The translations under genes and the position numbers were made by a program. Positions 35,281 through 43,626 of a DNA stretch of 64,000 nt are shown here, piece by piece (within the stretch, counting starts at the first letter, position 1; each line of letters starts with the position of its first letter). The notes under the pieces were generated by a model, which saw only the letters and a list, made by a program, of their open reading frames with translations, did no database searches and was not told the DNA's origin. This DNA comes from Candidatus Avelusimicrobium luingense (GTDB lineage Bacteria; Elusimicrobiota; Elusimicrobia; Elusimicrobiales; Elusimicrobiaceae): positions 310,001-374,000 of the forward strand of contig OOHK01000002.1 of NCBI GenBank assembly GCA_900315845.1, given 5' to 3'.

Positions 35281-36575
35281 GTTATCCTTGTTTAGAACCA
35301 ATCTACCTGCAAAGACATATTGATGCGTTGCAAACACCGCTGGGTGAGCGGGAAGTATATAAATCGGTTGCCTATTGCAACCGTTGCGGGGCTTGTATGC
35401 CTATCTGCCCGACTTACCAATTTTATAAGCAAGAAATTTTTTCACCGCGCGGACGCAACCAATTGTTACAGTTGGCGTTAGACGGAAAAATCAAAATCAC
35501 ATCTAAAAATCAACAGATATTAGATTCTTTGCGCACCTGCACGCTATGCGGTAAATGCAGCGAAGTATGCGCCGGTCAAATCCCTACCGCCGAACACGTA
35601 TTGGAAATGCGCCGCGCGTTGCACAAAAACTTTTTACCGTATCTGTTGTATTTATTTTTACACTTACGAACGACAAACCCCAAGTTATTTGCCCGCGTAA
35701 CGCGCGTCGCATTATTCTTACGCAAAACAGGAATCTTGTTTATACTACGAATCTTGCAATTAACGCGTCTGTTCGGTTTATCGTTTCTAAATTATATGTG
35801 CCACATCTTACCGGCGCACATAGTATCGTTGCGAACGGCTTTTGAAAAAGCCGGGCTTAACCCCGATAACGAAACCCCCAAACAAATTTATTTGCCGTCG
35901 TTGGAAGCCGAATTTTTACTGCCGGACATAGCGTGTAAAACGTTAGATTTCGCCCAACGAAAAGCGCGCACGGCTGTTTGGCAAAACACCCCGTGCGGAT
36001 TATTTGAATATGTCTATGGCGATTTGCGATGTTGCCGCCGCACCGTACGCAATTTAATAGAACGGCACGAACAGGCCGGCAAATTACCGTTGATTACCGA
36101 TAGTATAGATGTATATTATTTCTTAAAGAAGGCTTCCCAATTATTTGCCAAACACCCCAACATGGCCAAACGTGCGCGTGATTTTTCCGCACAAGTAAAA
36201 TTTGTTACCGACATTTTGCCCACGCCAAAACGCACCTCATTACTTCCGCCGGTACAACTGGAATATGGTTCTCTGTTTGAACGGCGCAGCCAAGCAACGC
36301 AACAAGCCCATCAGTTTCTCTTTGCGCTTTTTGGTCAAAATTTGGTAGAGTGTTTGTATACGGACGCGGATATTCCCGCATTCGGATACAGTTTTGTAGA
36401 TAAAAAAGAAAACGCCCGAATAGGCGCAAAAGTAATAGAAAAACTAGTCCGAACGCGCACTAACAGCGTAGTGGCGCTTTCAGGGCTTGCCGCTTTAGAG
36501 ACAATATATTTGTTGAAAAAATACAAAATACAAACCAAAGTGGCGCATATTGTGGAAGTTATACAAAACAGGTAA
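35277..36575 (+). CDS. GlcF-like iron-sulfur subunit, second CCG motif lost
   Basis: 432 residues. Two [4Fe-4S] ferredoxin motifs near the N-terminus, CNRCGACMPICPTYQF and CTLCGKCSEVCAGQIP, as in GlcF/LldE-type subunits that carry electrons from the flavin subunit to quinone. The first cysteine-rich (CCG) region is partly kept (PCGLFEYVYGDLRCCRR), but in the second the Cys positions read AFGYSFV and ALSGLAALE, so the non-cubane cluster is probably incomplete. GGAG lies 8 nt before the ATG at 35277; overlaps glcDE by 4 bp. Together they form one membrane-bound 2-hydroxyacid dehydrogenase. Confidence 0.8.
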   Translation: MSYPCLEPIYLQRHIDALQTPLGEREVYKSVAYCNRCGACMPICPTYQFYKQEIFSPRGRNQLLQLALDGKIKITSKNQQILDSLRTCTLCGKCSEVCAGQIPTAEHVLEMRRALHKNFLPYLLYLFLHLRTTNPKLFARVTRVALFLRKTGILFILRILQLTRLFGLSFLNYMCHILPAHIVSLRTAFEKAGLNPDNETPKQIYLPSLEAEFLLPDIACKTLDFAQRKARTAVWQNTPCGLFEYVYGDLRCCRRTVRNLIERHEQAGKLPLITDSIDVYYFLKKASQLFAKHPNMAKRARDFSAQVKFVTDILPTPKRTSLLPPVQLEYGSLFERRSQATQQAHQFLFALFGQNLVECLYTDADIPAFGYSFVDKKENARIGAKVIEKLVRTRTNSVVALSGLAALETIYLLKKYKIQTKVAHIVEVIQNR

Positions 36576-36579
36576 TACC

Positions 36580-37770
36580 ATGCAAGATTTTTCGCACCCA
36601 CACGAAAGACTTACAGCCGAACAGAAACTCCACCTACTCGTAGAGTTCGGCTCCCGTATTTCCTCAGAATTACATTTAGACAAACTTCTTGATATTATCG
36701 CCCAGCAAATTACACAAATGTTAGATGCTGGGCGATGTACTATTTACTTAAAAGATGACAATTCCCAAGAATTGTGGTCTAAAATTGCCCAAGGAAAAGG
36801 GTTAGAGCATACCGAAATCCGTATTCCGCTTAACAGCGACGGATTTATCGCTCTGGTTGCCCGCACCGGGCAAACCATCAATTTACCTAATGCCTACGAA
36901 GATCCGCGTTTCTCTATTGATGTGGATATCGTTACCGCGTTTCGCACGCACGCTACCATAGCCGTCCCGCTTAAAAACAACGCGGGCGAAGTATTAGGTG
37001 TTTTCCAGGTGGCCAACAAATCGGACGGGACTCCTTTTGATAAAAGTGATGAAGGGTTACTAAAATTGTTGGGGACTTTGGCGGCCGGTTCTATTGAAAT
37101 AGCCAAACTGTACCAAGAAGTACGCGTGGCCCAATTAGAAACCATTTACCGCCTGGCCGTTACCGCCGAATATCGCGACCAACAAGATACCCGCCAACAC
37201 TTAAAAAATATCAGCATTATTTCGTACTTACTCGCTTTATCGTTAGGGATGAGCAAGAGCGAGAGCGAACTGATCAAAAACGCAAGCCCCTTACACGATA
37301 TCGGCAAAGTGGCGCTTGCCGATAACATTTTGCTAAAACCCGGCAAACTTACGCCCGAAGAATTTGAAACCATGAAATCGCACACCATTTACGGCGGACG
37401 CATTTTGGAAGGAGCGCACTCTAAGGTATTGCAGATGGCGCACAAAATGAGTTTGTACCACCACGAAAAATGGAACGGTTCGGGCTATCCCAAAGGACTT
37501 CGCGGCGAAGACATTCCGTTAGAAGCGCGTATCGTCACCGTAGCCGATGTGTTTGATGCGTTGTGCGTGTTCCGCGTGTATAAAAAAGCATGGCGTACCG
37601 AAGAAGCGTTGGCCTATATTAAAGACGAATCGGGCAAATCGTTTGATCCGCGCATTGTAGAAGCGTTCCAAAAAATCTATCCGTCCGTAAAACGGTTATA
37701 TGCTCACATTTCCGTCAATAAACCGGATATTAAAAAATCATCTGTTCCTAACAAAACCAAACCCAACTAA
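36580..37770 (+). CDS. GAF-HD-GYP protein, probable cyclic-di-GMP phosphodiesterase
   Basis: 396 residues. An N-terminal GAF sensory domain (about 15-165; MLDAGRCTIYLKDD, VAVPLKNN-type core) is followed by an HD-GYP domain (about 180-370) with metal-binding HDIGKVALADNILLKPGKL, HTIYGGRIL, HHEKWNGSGYPKGLRG and the final VADVFDALC. HD-GYP enzymes hydrolyse c-di-GMP (or cGAMP). The signal for the GAF domain is unknown. The ATG at 36580 has AGG 8 nt upstream, 4 bp after the Fe-S subunit stop, so it is likely co-transcribed with the dehydrogenase genes. Confidence 0.85.
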   Translation: MQDFSHPHERLTAEQKLHLLVEFGSRISSELHLDKLLDIIAQQITQMLDAGRCTIYLKDDNSQELWSKIAQGKGLEHTEIRIPLNSDGFIALVARTGQTINLPNAYEDPRFSIDVDIVTAFRTHATIAVPLKNNAGEVLGVFQVANKSDGTPFDKSDEGLLKLLGTLAAGSIEIAKLYQEVRVAQLETIYRLAVTAEYRDQQDTRQHLKNISIISYLLALSLGMSKSESELIKNASPLHDIGKVALADNILLKPGKLTPEEFETMKSHTIYGGRILEGAHSKVLQMAHKMSLYHHEKWNGSGYPKGLRGEDIPLEARIVTVADVFDALCVFRVYKKAWRTEEALAYIKDESGKSFDPRIVEAFQKIYPSVKRLYAHISVNKPDIKKSSVPNKTKPN

Positions 37771-37802
37771 AAATTTCCCCCGCACCAATGCGGGGGTTTT
37801 TA
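37771..37802 (+). terminator. Terminator after HD-GYP gene
   Basis: CCCCCGCA (37777-37784) / TGCGGGGG (37789-37796) and T5. Confidence 0.88.
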
Positions 37803-37888
37803 TTTCGCAAGCCGTCCCAAAATACTACAATATAAAAGTCCTTTTGGCTTTCAACCTTAAGTACAAATCTTTCTCAAGTGAGGTTATG

Positions 37889-38965
37889 ATGGAAAAAGAG
37901 ACAATACTTGTCGGGCTGAGCGGCGGAGTAGATTCCGCGGCTACGGCAGTGCTACTCAAAGAACAAGGATACCACGTCATCGGAGCAACTATGCTAGTGT
38001 GGGATCCGTCACTTCCCGTTCCGAAAGGGGAGTATCAAAAAAACGCGTGTTTATCGCCGGAAAAAGAAGATTTGCAAGAAGTAAAAGAAATTGCAGACAG
38101 ATTAGGCATTGAACACGTTACGGTAGATTGCCGCGACCCATACCGCAAAGCGGTACTGGATAATTTTCGTTTGGAATATGCGTGCGGACACACACCCAAC
38201 CCGTGTGTACTGTGCAACAGTTTAATTAAATTTGGTGTATTGCCTAACGCGGCGCGAAAACAAGGAATCAAATTTGATAAATTTGCTACCGGCCATTATG
38301 CCCGCGTATGCTACGATGAAAAAACAGGCAAGTATCTACTGAAAAAAGCGGTAGATTTATCGCGCGACCAAAGTTATTTTTTACACCGGTTGGGGCAAAT
38401 ACAACTCTCGCAAGTGCTCTTCCCGCTCGGCGAAAAAACCAAGCCGGAAATTCGCGAAGTTGCCCGCGCAGCAGGCTTAAAAGTGGCCGATAAAGAAGAC
38501 AGCCAAGATTTTTACTGCGGTGATTATAACGACTTGTTAAACTTCCCCAACAAACCCGGTGATATTGTTACCAAAGACGGCAAAGTCGTCGCGCACCACA
38601 ACGGGATTTGGGGATATACTATCGGAAAACGCAAAGGGCTGGGCATTAGCGGACAAGCCGAGCCGATGTATGTGGTGGAAATCAACGCGCCGAAAAACCA
38701 AGTGATTATCGGCCCGAAAAAAGACTTATATAAAGATACGTTGATTGCCACAAATATGTCGTGGGTATGTGGCGAACCGCCCGCCGAAAAATTTGATTGC
38801 GAAATTAAAATACGCAATTTACATATTCCGGCACGCGCACACGTAACGGTGCAAAACGGGGAAATTCGCGCGCAATTTGATGAGCCGCAAATTTCTATCA
38901 CGGCCGGACAAAGTGCCGTTTTATACGACGGAGATATCGTATTGGGCGGTGGCATTATACAGTAA
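37889..38965 (+). CDS. mnmA: tRNA-specific 2-thiouridylase MnmA
   Basis: 358 residues. Thiolates U34 of tRNA-Lys, Glu and Gln using sulfur from a persulfide relay. PP-loop GLSGGVDSAATAV, first catalytic Cys in PNPCVLCNSLIKF, second in SQDFYCGDYN, and the IGKRKGLGI segment near the C-terminal beta-barrel. The start is the second of two adjacent ATGs (37889), 5 nt after GAGG; a longer frame to 37700 overlaps the previous gene and terminator and is not credible. A TACAAT-type -10 lies near 37825-37830. Confidence 0.94.
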   Translation: MEKETILVGLSGGVDSAATAVLLKEQGYHVIGATMLVWDPSLPVPKGEYQKNACLSPEKEDLQEVKEIADRLGIEHVTVDCRDPYRKAVLDNFRLEYACGHTPNPCVLCNSLIKFGVLPNAARKQGIKFDKFATGHYARVCYDEKTGKYLLKKAVDLSRDQSYFLHRLGQIQLSQVLFPLGEKTKPEIREVARAAGLKVADKEDSQDFYCGDYNDLLNFPNKPGDIVTKDGKVVAHHNGIWGYTIGKRKGLGISGQAEPMYVVEINAPKNQVIIGPKKDLYKDTLIATNMSWVCGEPPAEKFDCEIKIRNLHIPARAHVTVQNGEIRAQFDEPQISITAGQSAVLYDGDIVLGGGIIQ

Positions 38966-39005
38966 CACGCATGCAAAATGTGTTCGGATTTCTCTTTGCA
39001 AATCC

Positions 39006-39034
39006 TTGACAATTCTTTTAAGGACATCCATAAT
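39006..39034 (+). promoter_or_regulatory. Promoter of pilin 3
   Basis: TTGACA (39006-39011), 17 bp, CATAAT (39029-39034). A consensus-like element but without the A-tract spacer of pilins 1 and 4. Confidence 0.6.
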
Positions 39035-39060
39035 TATAATAACGAAACAAGGAGATTTTT

Positions 39061-39546
39061 ATGAAAAACAACAAAGCATTTACGCTCATAGAACTTTTAG
39101 TGGTTGTGCTTATTATCGGCATTTTAGCGGCGGTGGCCTTGCCGCAATACCAAAAAGCCGTTATGAAAGCACGTATCACACAAGTTATTCCGCTCGTTCG
39201 TGCCGTGGCAGATGCGCAACAAGTATATTATTTAGCCAACGGAGAATATGCACAGAGCGTAGATGAATTGGGCGTAGATTTTACTTGTCCGGACGGGTGG
39301 ACATGCATTGTAGGTGGCACATGGACAAACTCCAACGCATATCCTAAAGTAGAAGTCTCCCGTACAGACGGACACAACATAGGAGTAATTTATTATTACG
39401 GAGCCCCGAGCGGATCAGAGCACTATAAAGATAAATTCTATTGTTGGGCAAAAACGACAGATAAGCAAGCCGTTGAAATATGCAAATCTTTTGGCTCTCA
39501 CTTCGAAACAGACTCCAACTTTACCCGTTATTTAATTCAACAATAA
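39061..39546 (+). CDS. Type IV pilin-like / pseudopilin protein (pilin 3)
   Basis: 161 residues. Leader MKNNKA, FTLIELLVVVLIIGILAAVALPQYQKAV helix region, predicted cleavage after Ala6, Glu5 present. Central YYLANGEYAQSVDELGVDF; two extra cysteines (FTCPDGWTC) besides the C-terminal pair (FYCWAKTT ... EICKSFG). AAGGAG lies 7-8 nt upstream. Monocistronic with own promoter (39006) and terminator (39547). Shortest of the four pilins here. Confidence 0.86.
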   Translation: MKNNKAFTLIELLVVVLIIGILAAVALPQYQKAVMKARITQVIPLVRAVADAQQVYYLANGEYAQSVDELGVDFTCPDGWTCIVGGTWTNSNAYPKVEVSRTDGHNIGVIYYYGAPSGSEHYKDKFYCWAKTTDKQAVEICKSFGSHFETDSNFTRYLIQQ

Positions 39547-39580
39547 AAAACCGGGGAACGAATTTCGTTCCCCGGTTTTA
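39547..39580. terminator. Terminator after pilin 3, shared with dnaK
   Basis: CCGGGGAACGAA (39551-39562) / TTCGTTCCCCGG (39564-39575), a 12-bp stem flanked by A6 and T4 on the two strands. Confidence 0.88.
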
Positions 39581-39596
39581 ATTTCCCCGAACAGTT

Positions 39597-41468
39597 TTAT
39601 TTATCTACTACTTCGGCTTCCACAACGTCGTCTTTGTTGCCGCCGTTGTTGGCTTGCGCTTGTCCGGCACCCGGTTGGGCCCCGGCTTGCGCGCCTTGTT
39701 GGGCTTGTTGTTTGGCTTGTGCATCTTTATACATCGCTTCGCCTAACTTTTGGCCCGCTTGCAAAGCAGCATCCGTAGCCGATTTAATACGGGTAACATC
39801 GTCGCCTTTGAGCGCATCGCGCAGATCGTTTAAGGCTTGGTCAATCTTGCCGCGTTCTTCTTGGCTGACTTTGTCGCCGTAATCTTTCAGCGCTTTTTCC
39901 GTTTGATACAAAACACCGTCGCCTTGGTTTTTGGCTTCAATAACTTCTTTGTGTTTCTTATCTTCTTCGGCGAATTTTTCGGCATCTTTGACGAATTTTT
40001 CCACTTCGCTGTCGCTTAATTTATTAGGCGAACTAATCGTAATGTGTTGTTCTTTTTGTGTGCCTAAATCTTTGGCAGACACATTCAAGATACCGTTTGC
40101 GTCAATATCAAACGTCACTTCGATTTGCGGCACACCGCGCGGAGCCGGCGGGATACCGTCCAAATCAAATTTGCCGAGCGGTACGTTGTCTTTGGCCATC
40201 GGGCGTTCACCTTGCAAGACGTTAATGGTTACCGCCGGTTGGTTATCAGACGCCGTAGAGAACACTTGCGTTTTGCGCACAGGAATCGTCGTGTTGCGTT
40301 CAATTAAGCGTGTGCAAACACCACCCAATGTTTCCAAACCCAACGAAAGCGGCGTAACGTCCAACAAAAGAACGTCTTTGACTTCACCCGTTAAAATACC
40401 GGCTTGTACAGACGCACCGATTGCCACACATTCCATCGGGTCAATACCGCGTTCAATCTTTTTGCCGACGAGATCTTCCACATATTTTTGCACAATCGGC
40501 ATACGGGTCGGGCCGCCGACCAAAATAATGCGGTCAATTTGTGAAGCGGACAAATTCGCATCGGACAAAGCCTGATTGACCGATTTGCCGCAGCGTTTGA
40601 CGATATCATCTACCAAACTCTCCAATTTGGCGCGGGAAAGTTTAAGTTCAAGGTGTTTCGGTCCGTCGGCACCGGCAGAGATAAACGGCAAGTTAATATC
40701 CGTTTCCATGGTGGTGGAAAGTTCAATTTTGGCTTTTTCTGCCGCATCTTTTAAGCGTTGGGCCGCTTGTTTGTCTTTGGACAAATCAATACCGGTTTGT
40801 TTGCGGAATTCATCTACCATCCACGCGATAACGGCATTATCCATATCCGTTCCGCCCAGTTGCGTATCACCCGACGTAGAAAGCACATCAAACGTACCTT
40901 CTTTCCCCATTTCCATAATGGTTACATCCAGCGTTCCGCCGCCGAGGTCAAACACCAACACTTTTTGCTCTTTTCCGGCTTTATCAATACCAAACGCGAG
41001 TGCCGCAGCAGTCGGTTCGTTGACCAAACGCACCACGTCCAACCCGGCAATACGACCCGCATCTTTGGTGGCTTGGCGTTGGTTATCGTTAAAATAGGCC
41101 GGCACGGTAATAACGGCTTTTTCTACCGGTTCGCCCAAAAAGGCTTCGGCATCTTTTTTTACTTTCTGCAACACAAACGCGGAAAGTTGTTGCGGCGTAA
41201 ATTCTTGTCCGCGTAAGTTGTACTTAAAATTTTCACCCATTTTGCGTTTGAAAGCGGTTACGGTTCCTTCCGGGTTTGCAATCGCTTGGCGGCGGGCCGG
41301 TTCACCTACGAGCCGTTGGCCGTCTTTCGTAAACGCTACATAAGACGGAAACGCTTTTCCGCCGATAGAACTACCTTCCGCAGACGGAATAATAGTTCCT
41401 CTACCCCCTTCCATAACAGCGGCTGCTGTGTTGGAAGTTCCTAAGTCAATACCAATGATTTTAGCCAT
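39597..41468 (-). CDS. dnaK: Chaperone DnaK (Hsp70)
   Basis: 623 residues. Complete Hsp70: N-terminal ATPase with [18 protein letters not shown], the signature [32 protein letters not shown], the linker [15 protein letters not shown], the substrate domain (about 395-510) and a Gln/Ala/Gly-rich tail ending EAEVVDK. Third gene of the hrcA-grpE-dnaK operon, 53 bp after grpE, with GGAG upstream. Heat-shock control through the CIRCE site at hrcA. Confidence 0.97.
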   Translation of the reverse strand: MAKIIGIDLGTSNTAAAVMEGGRGTIIPSAEGSSIGGKAFPSYVAFTKDGQRLVGEPARRQAIANPEGTVTAFKRKMGENFKYNLRGQEFTPQQLSAFVLQKVKKDAEAFLGEPVEKAVITVPAYFNDNQRQATKDAGRIAGLDVVRLVNEPTAAALAFGIDKAGKEQKVLVFDLGGGTLDVTIMEMGKEGTFDVLSTSGDTQLGGTDMDNAVIAWMVDEFRKQTGIDLSKDKQAAQRLKDAAEKAKIELSTTMETDINLPFISAGADGPKHLELKLSRAKLESLVDDIVKRCGKSVNQALSDANLSASQIDRIILVGGPTRMPIVQKYVEDLVGKKIERGIDPMECVAIGASVQAGILTGEVKDVLLLDVTPLSLGLETLGGVCTRLIERNTTIPVRKTQVFSTASDNQPAVTINVLQGERPMAKDNVPLGKFDLDGIPPAPRGVPQIEVTFDIDANGILNVSAKDLGTQKEQHITISSPNKLSDSEVEKFVKDAEKFAEEDKKHKEVIEAKNQGDGVLYQTEKALKDYGDKVSQEERGKIDQALNDLRDALKGDDVTRIKSATDAALQAGQKLGEAMYKDAQAKQQAQQGAQAGAQPGAGQAQANNGGNKDDVVEAEVVDK

Positions 41469-41521
41469 ACTTTTAATCTCCTCTTAATTAAATTTTTTTG
41501 CGGTTATACCGCCTTGTAAAT

Positions 41522-42085
41522 CTATTCTTCCGTATGTTGACCGACAATCACCCGCGCCGGGCGCAGGACTTTACCGTCCAACATAAACCCCATTTGCACT
41601 TCTTGCAAAACAAGGCCGTCTTGTTTTTCTTCCGCAGGAATCATCGCCACGACTTCTTGTGTGGCGGGATCGTACGGTTTGTTAAGTGCGTCTATCCGTT
41701 CAATCCCTTCCGAGCGGAATGCTTTTTCCATTTCTGTTAAAAGCAGTTGTATCCCGCTTACTACACTTTGTAACTCTTTAGGTGCCTTTTTCAAAGCCTC
41801 ATTTTTATTTAGTTCCGCCCCTTGCTTGAGTAAGATTTCGTAAGAAGGCAACAACTTTTCAGCCAATTCTTTTTTGCCGTATGACAAATAAACGGCTTTT
41901 TCGCGTTCGGTGCGTTTGCGGAAATTTTCAAAGTCCGCGCTTAAACGCACGAATTGTTCATAATAATTAGGCTTGGTTTCTTCGGTAGCAGTTTCCGTTT
42001 CGGTGTGTTCCTGTTCTTCTGCGGCAACGGTTTCCAAGTCTTGTTCTTCGGCCATTTGTGCCGGTTTATGATGGTGCTTACTCAT
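41522..42085 (-). CDS. grpE: Nucleotide exchange factor GrpE
   Basis: 187 residues. An acidic, disordered N-terminus, a long dimeric helix and the C-terminal beta domain (DALNKPYDPATQEVV ... LRPARVIVG). Releases ADP from DnaK. The ATG at 42085 is chosen because AAGGATG lies about 7 nt upstream; the earlier ATG at 42094 has its ribosome site too close. It overlaps the hrcA stop by 8 bp. Confidence 0.94.
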   Translation of the reverse strand: MSKHHHKPAQMAEEQDLETVAAEEQEHTETETATEETKPNYYEQFVRLSADFENFRKRTEREKAVYLSYGKKELAEKLLPSYEILLKQGAELNKNEALKKAPKELQSVVSGIQLLLTEMEKAFRSEGIERIDALNKPYDPATQEVVAMIPAEEKQDGLVLQEVQMGFMLDGKVLRPARVIVGQHTEE

Positions 42086-43178
42086 AATCGTCATCCTTTT
42101 CGGCGGGCGGTAAGGCCGTCCAATTTTGCAAGGTGCCTTCCAACAAACTTCCGATGAAATTTACCAAAGACATCACCCGCGTATATTCCATGTGTTTCGG
42201 CCCGATAATACCGAGCATTCCCACCGTTTTATCCCCCACTTTACACGCAGTAGAAACAATACTCAGATTTTTGAGTTCTTTCAGTTCGTTTTCACTGCCG
42301 ATGCTAACATTTAGTTTTTGGTTGGATTTCTCCATCCCCGTCATTTTCTCACTTAATAAAGTGGAAAACCGTTCGCGCTCTTCTACAAAGCGCATCATTT
42401 GTTTTAAGTCTTCAAAATCATCTTCCGAGGTGTTTTCCAAGAGTTGTCCAAACCCTTCCACATATAATTCATTATCTGCTTGCGGGCGTTCCATATCTTT
42501 TAATACTTGCGTGGCCAAGTCTGCCATACCGGCAATTTCGCGGTGGCCCGAGTGAACATGTTGCCATAAAATACGGCGCGCTTGAGCAAGGGTGAGCCCT
42601 TCAATTTCCTCGTTAATAAAACGGCTTAATACACGCAAACGTGTGGGGTTGATTACATATCCGGTTCTAACCGGCCAATGACGTACCGCCCCCGATTGCG
42701 TAACCAATACGGCTAAAACGGCACCCGGTGCGAGCGGAATAAAATCAAGGCGTTGGACGCGTTGCTCTTGCACATTAGAGGTATAAACAAACCCCGCCGC
42801 GCCCGATAACATCGCAAGCAAACGCGACGTTTGCACCATCATATTATCCACTTCATTAACACGTGAATCATACGCTTCTTCAATGCGTTCACGTTCTTTG
42901 GCGGCCATTTTTTGCACATTGGCCAAATAATCTACATAATAACGGTAGGCTTTATCCGTAGGGATACGTCCGCCGGACGTGTGCGGCTGATACAGATATC
43001 CTTCTTCTTCCAGTTCAGCCATAATGTTACGAATGGTGGCGCTGGATACATCGGGGAGCGCCTCGGACGCAATCATTTGCGAACCGACCGGACGGCGGGT
43101 TTCCACATATTGTTGAACTACCCACCGCAAAATTTTTTCTTTACGTGCTTTAGCAACTTCCGGTTTCAAAATACGCAT
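42078..43178 (-). CDS. hrcA: Heat-inducible transcription repressor HrcA
   Basis: 366 residues. N-terminal winged helix (RILRWVVQQYVETRRPVG, SSATIRNIMAELEEEGYL) then the GAF-like HrcA core, with KHMEYTRVMSLVNFIGS near the C-terminus. Represses the operon through CIRCE; its folding depends on GroE chaperone in other bacteria. First gene of hrcA-grpE-dnaK; its own CIRCE operator and promoter lie at 43211-43267, so it is autoregulated. Confidence 0.95.
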   Translation of the reverse strand: MRILKPEVAKARKEKILRWVVQQYVETRRPVGSQMIASEALPDVSSATIRNIMAELEEEGYLYQPHTSGGRIPTDKAYRYYVDYLANVQKMAAKERERIEEAYDSRVNEVDNMMVQTSRLLAMLSGAAGFVYTSNVQEQRVQRLDFIPLAPGAVLAVLVTQSGAVRHWPVRTGYVINPTRLRVLSRFINEEIEGLTLAQARRILWQHVHSGHREIAGMADLATQVLKDMERPQADNELYVEGFGQLLENTSEDDFEDLKQMMRFVEERERFSTLLSEKMTGMEKSNQKLNVSIGSENELKELKNLSIVSTACKVGDKTVGMLGIIGPKHMEYTRVMSLVNFIGSLLEGTLQNWTALPPAEKDDDYE

Positions 43179-43210
43179 AATAAATATCCTTGTGCTTACC
43201 GTCTATTATT

Positions 43211-43237
43211 TTAGCACTCGCATTTAACCACTGCTAA
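43211..43237 (-). promoter_or_regulatory. CIRCE operator of hrcA operon
   Basis: TTAGCACTC-N9-CACTGCTAA; the second arm matches GAGTGCTAA at 7 of 9 bases. It lies immediately downstream of the -10 box, over the likely transcription start. Confidence 0.88.
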
Positions 43238-43238
43238 A

Positions 43239-43267
43239 ATTATATGCAATTATTTTATTTTTGTCAA
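43239..43267 (-). promoter_or_regulatory. Consensus sigma-70 promoter of hrcA-grpE-dnaK
   Basis: Minus-strand TTGACA (43267-43262), exactly 17 bp, TATAAT (43244-43239). A perfect consensus pair. Confidence 0.9.
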
Positions 43268-43278
43268 CCCCCTTTTTT

Positions 43279-43287
43279 GAGTGCTAA
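43279..43287 (-). promoter_or_regulatory. Extra CIRCE half-site upstream of the -35
   Basis: GAGTGCTAA (plus-strand reading), a perfect CIRCE arm whose partner arm at the expected N9 distance is degenerate (5 of 9) and overlaps the -35 box. Confidence 0.5.
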
Positions 43288-43395
43288 TTTTGAAAATAGC
43301 AGAAAAAGCAATCGTTTTCAGGACGGAAATCCGCATAACAAAAACTAACCCTTTTTTGACCTTGCCGGGGGGCGACTAATCATTTAGGATAATAT

Positions 43396-43513
43396 TGTAT
43401 TGTTCTGGGGGAATAATAAAGAAAAACTTTATTACAGAACAACAAACACAGGGGATAAGCGTTGTGGGCATTCAACACAGACGCTAAAAGTCCCGGGGGG
43501 AACCGGGACTTTT
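43396..43513 (+). ncRNA. Intergenic hairpin array, candidate small RNA
   Basis: Part of a 448-bp gap with no gene. TTGTTCTG (43400-43407) pairs with CAGAACAA (43435-43442), and inside it TAATAAAG (43414-43421) pairs with CTTTATTA (43427-43434), giving one long interrupted hairpin. A weaker stem GCGTTG/CAAC-ACGC follows at about 43460-43484. AAAAGTCCCGG (43486-43496) / CCGGGACTTTT (43503-43513) is an 11-bp terminator-like stem. GATAAT at 43388 could be a -10 but no -35 is at good spacing. Transcription is not established. Confidence 0.35.
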
Positions 43514-43565
43514 GGTTTTCATCCGTCCCGGCACAAGAGGGGACTTGTCGTCGGGCACATCAAAA

Positions 43566-43605
43566 GGGCCTTATTTCGTGGGAAAAATAAGGCCCCTGTT
43601 TTTGT
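43566..43605. terminator. Terminator of Sel1 gene
   Basis: GGGCCTTATTT (43566-43576) / AAATAAGGCCC (43585-43595), an 11-bp stem with T-rich flanks on both strands; on the minus strand it ends the Sel1-repeat gene. Confidence 0.8.
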
Positions 43606-43626
43606 AAAATTTACAATCATCAAATT

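Noticed and set aside
37700-37888. 63-codon N-terminal extension of mnmA
   Set aside because: It overlaps the previous gene and a terminator, and MnmA homologues start at the PP-loop; GAGG before 37889 fixes the start.
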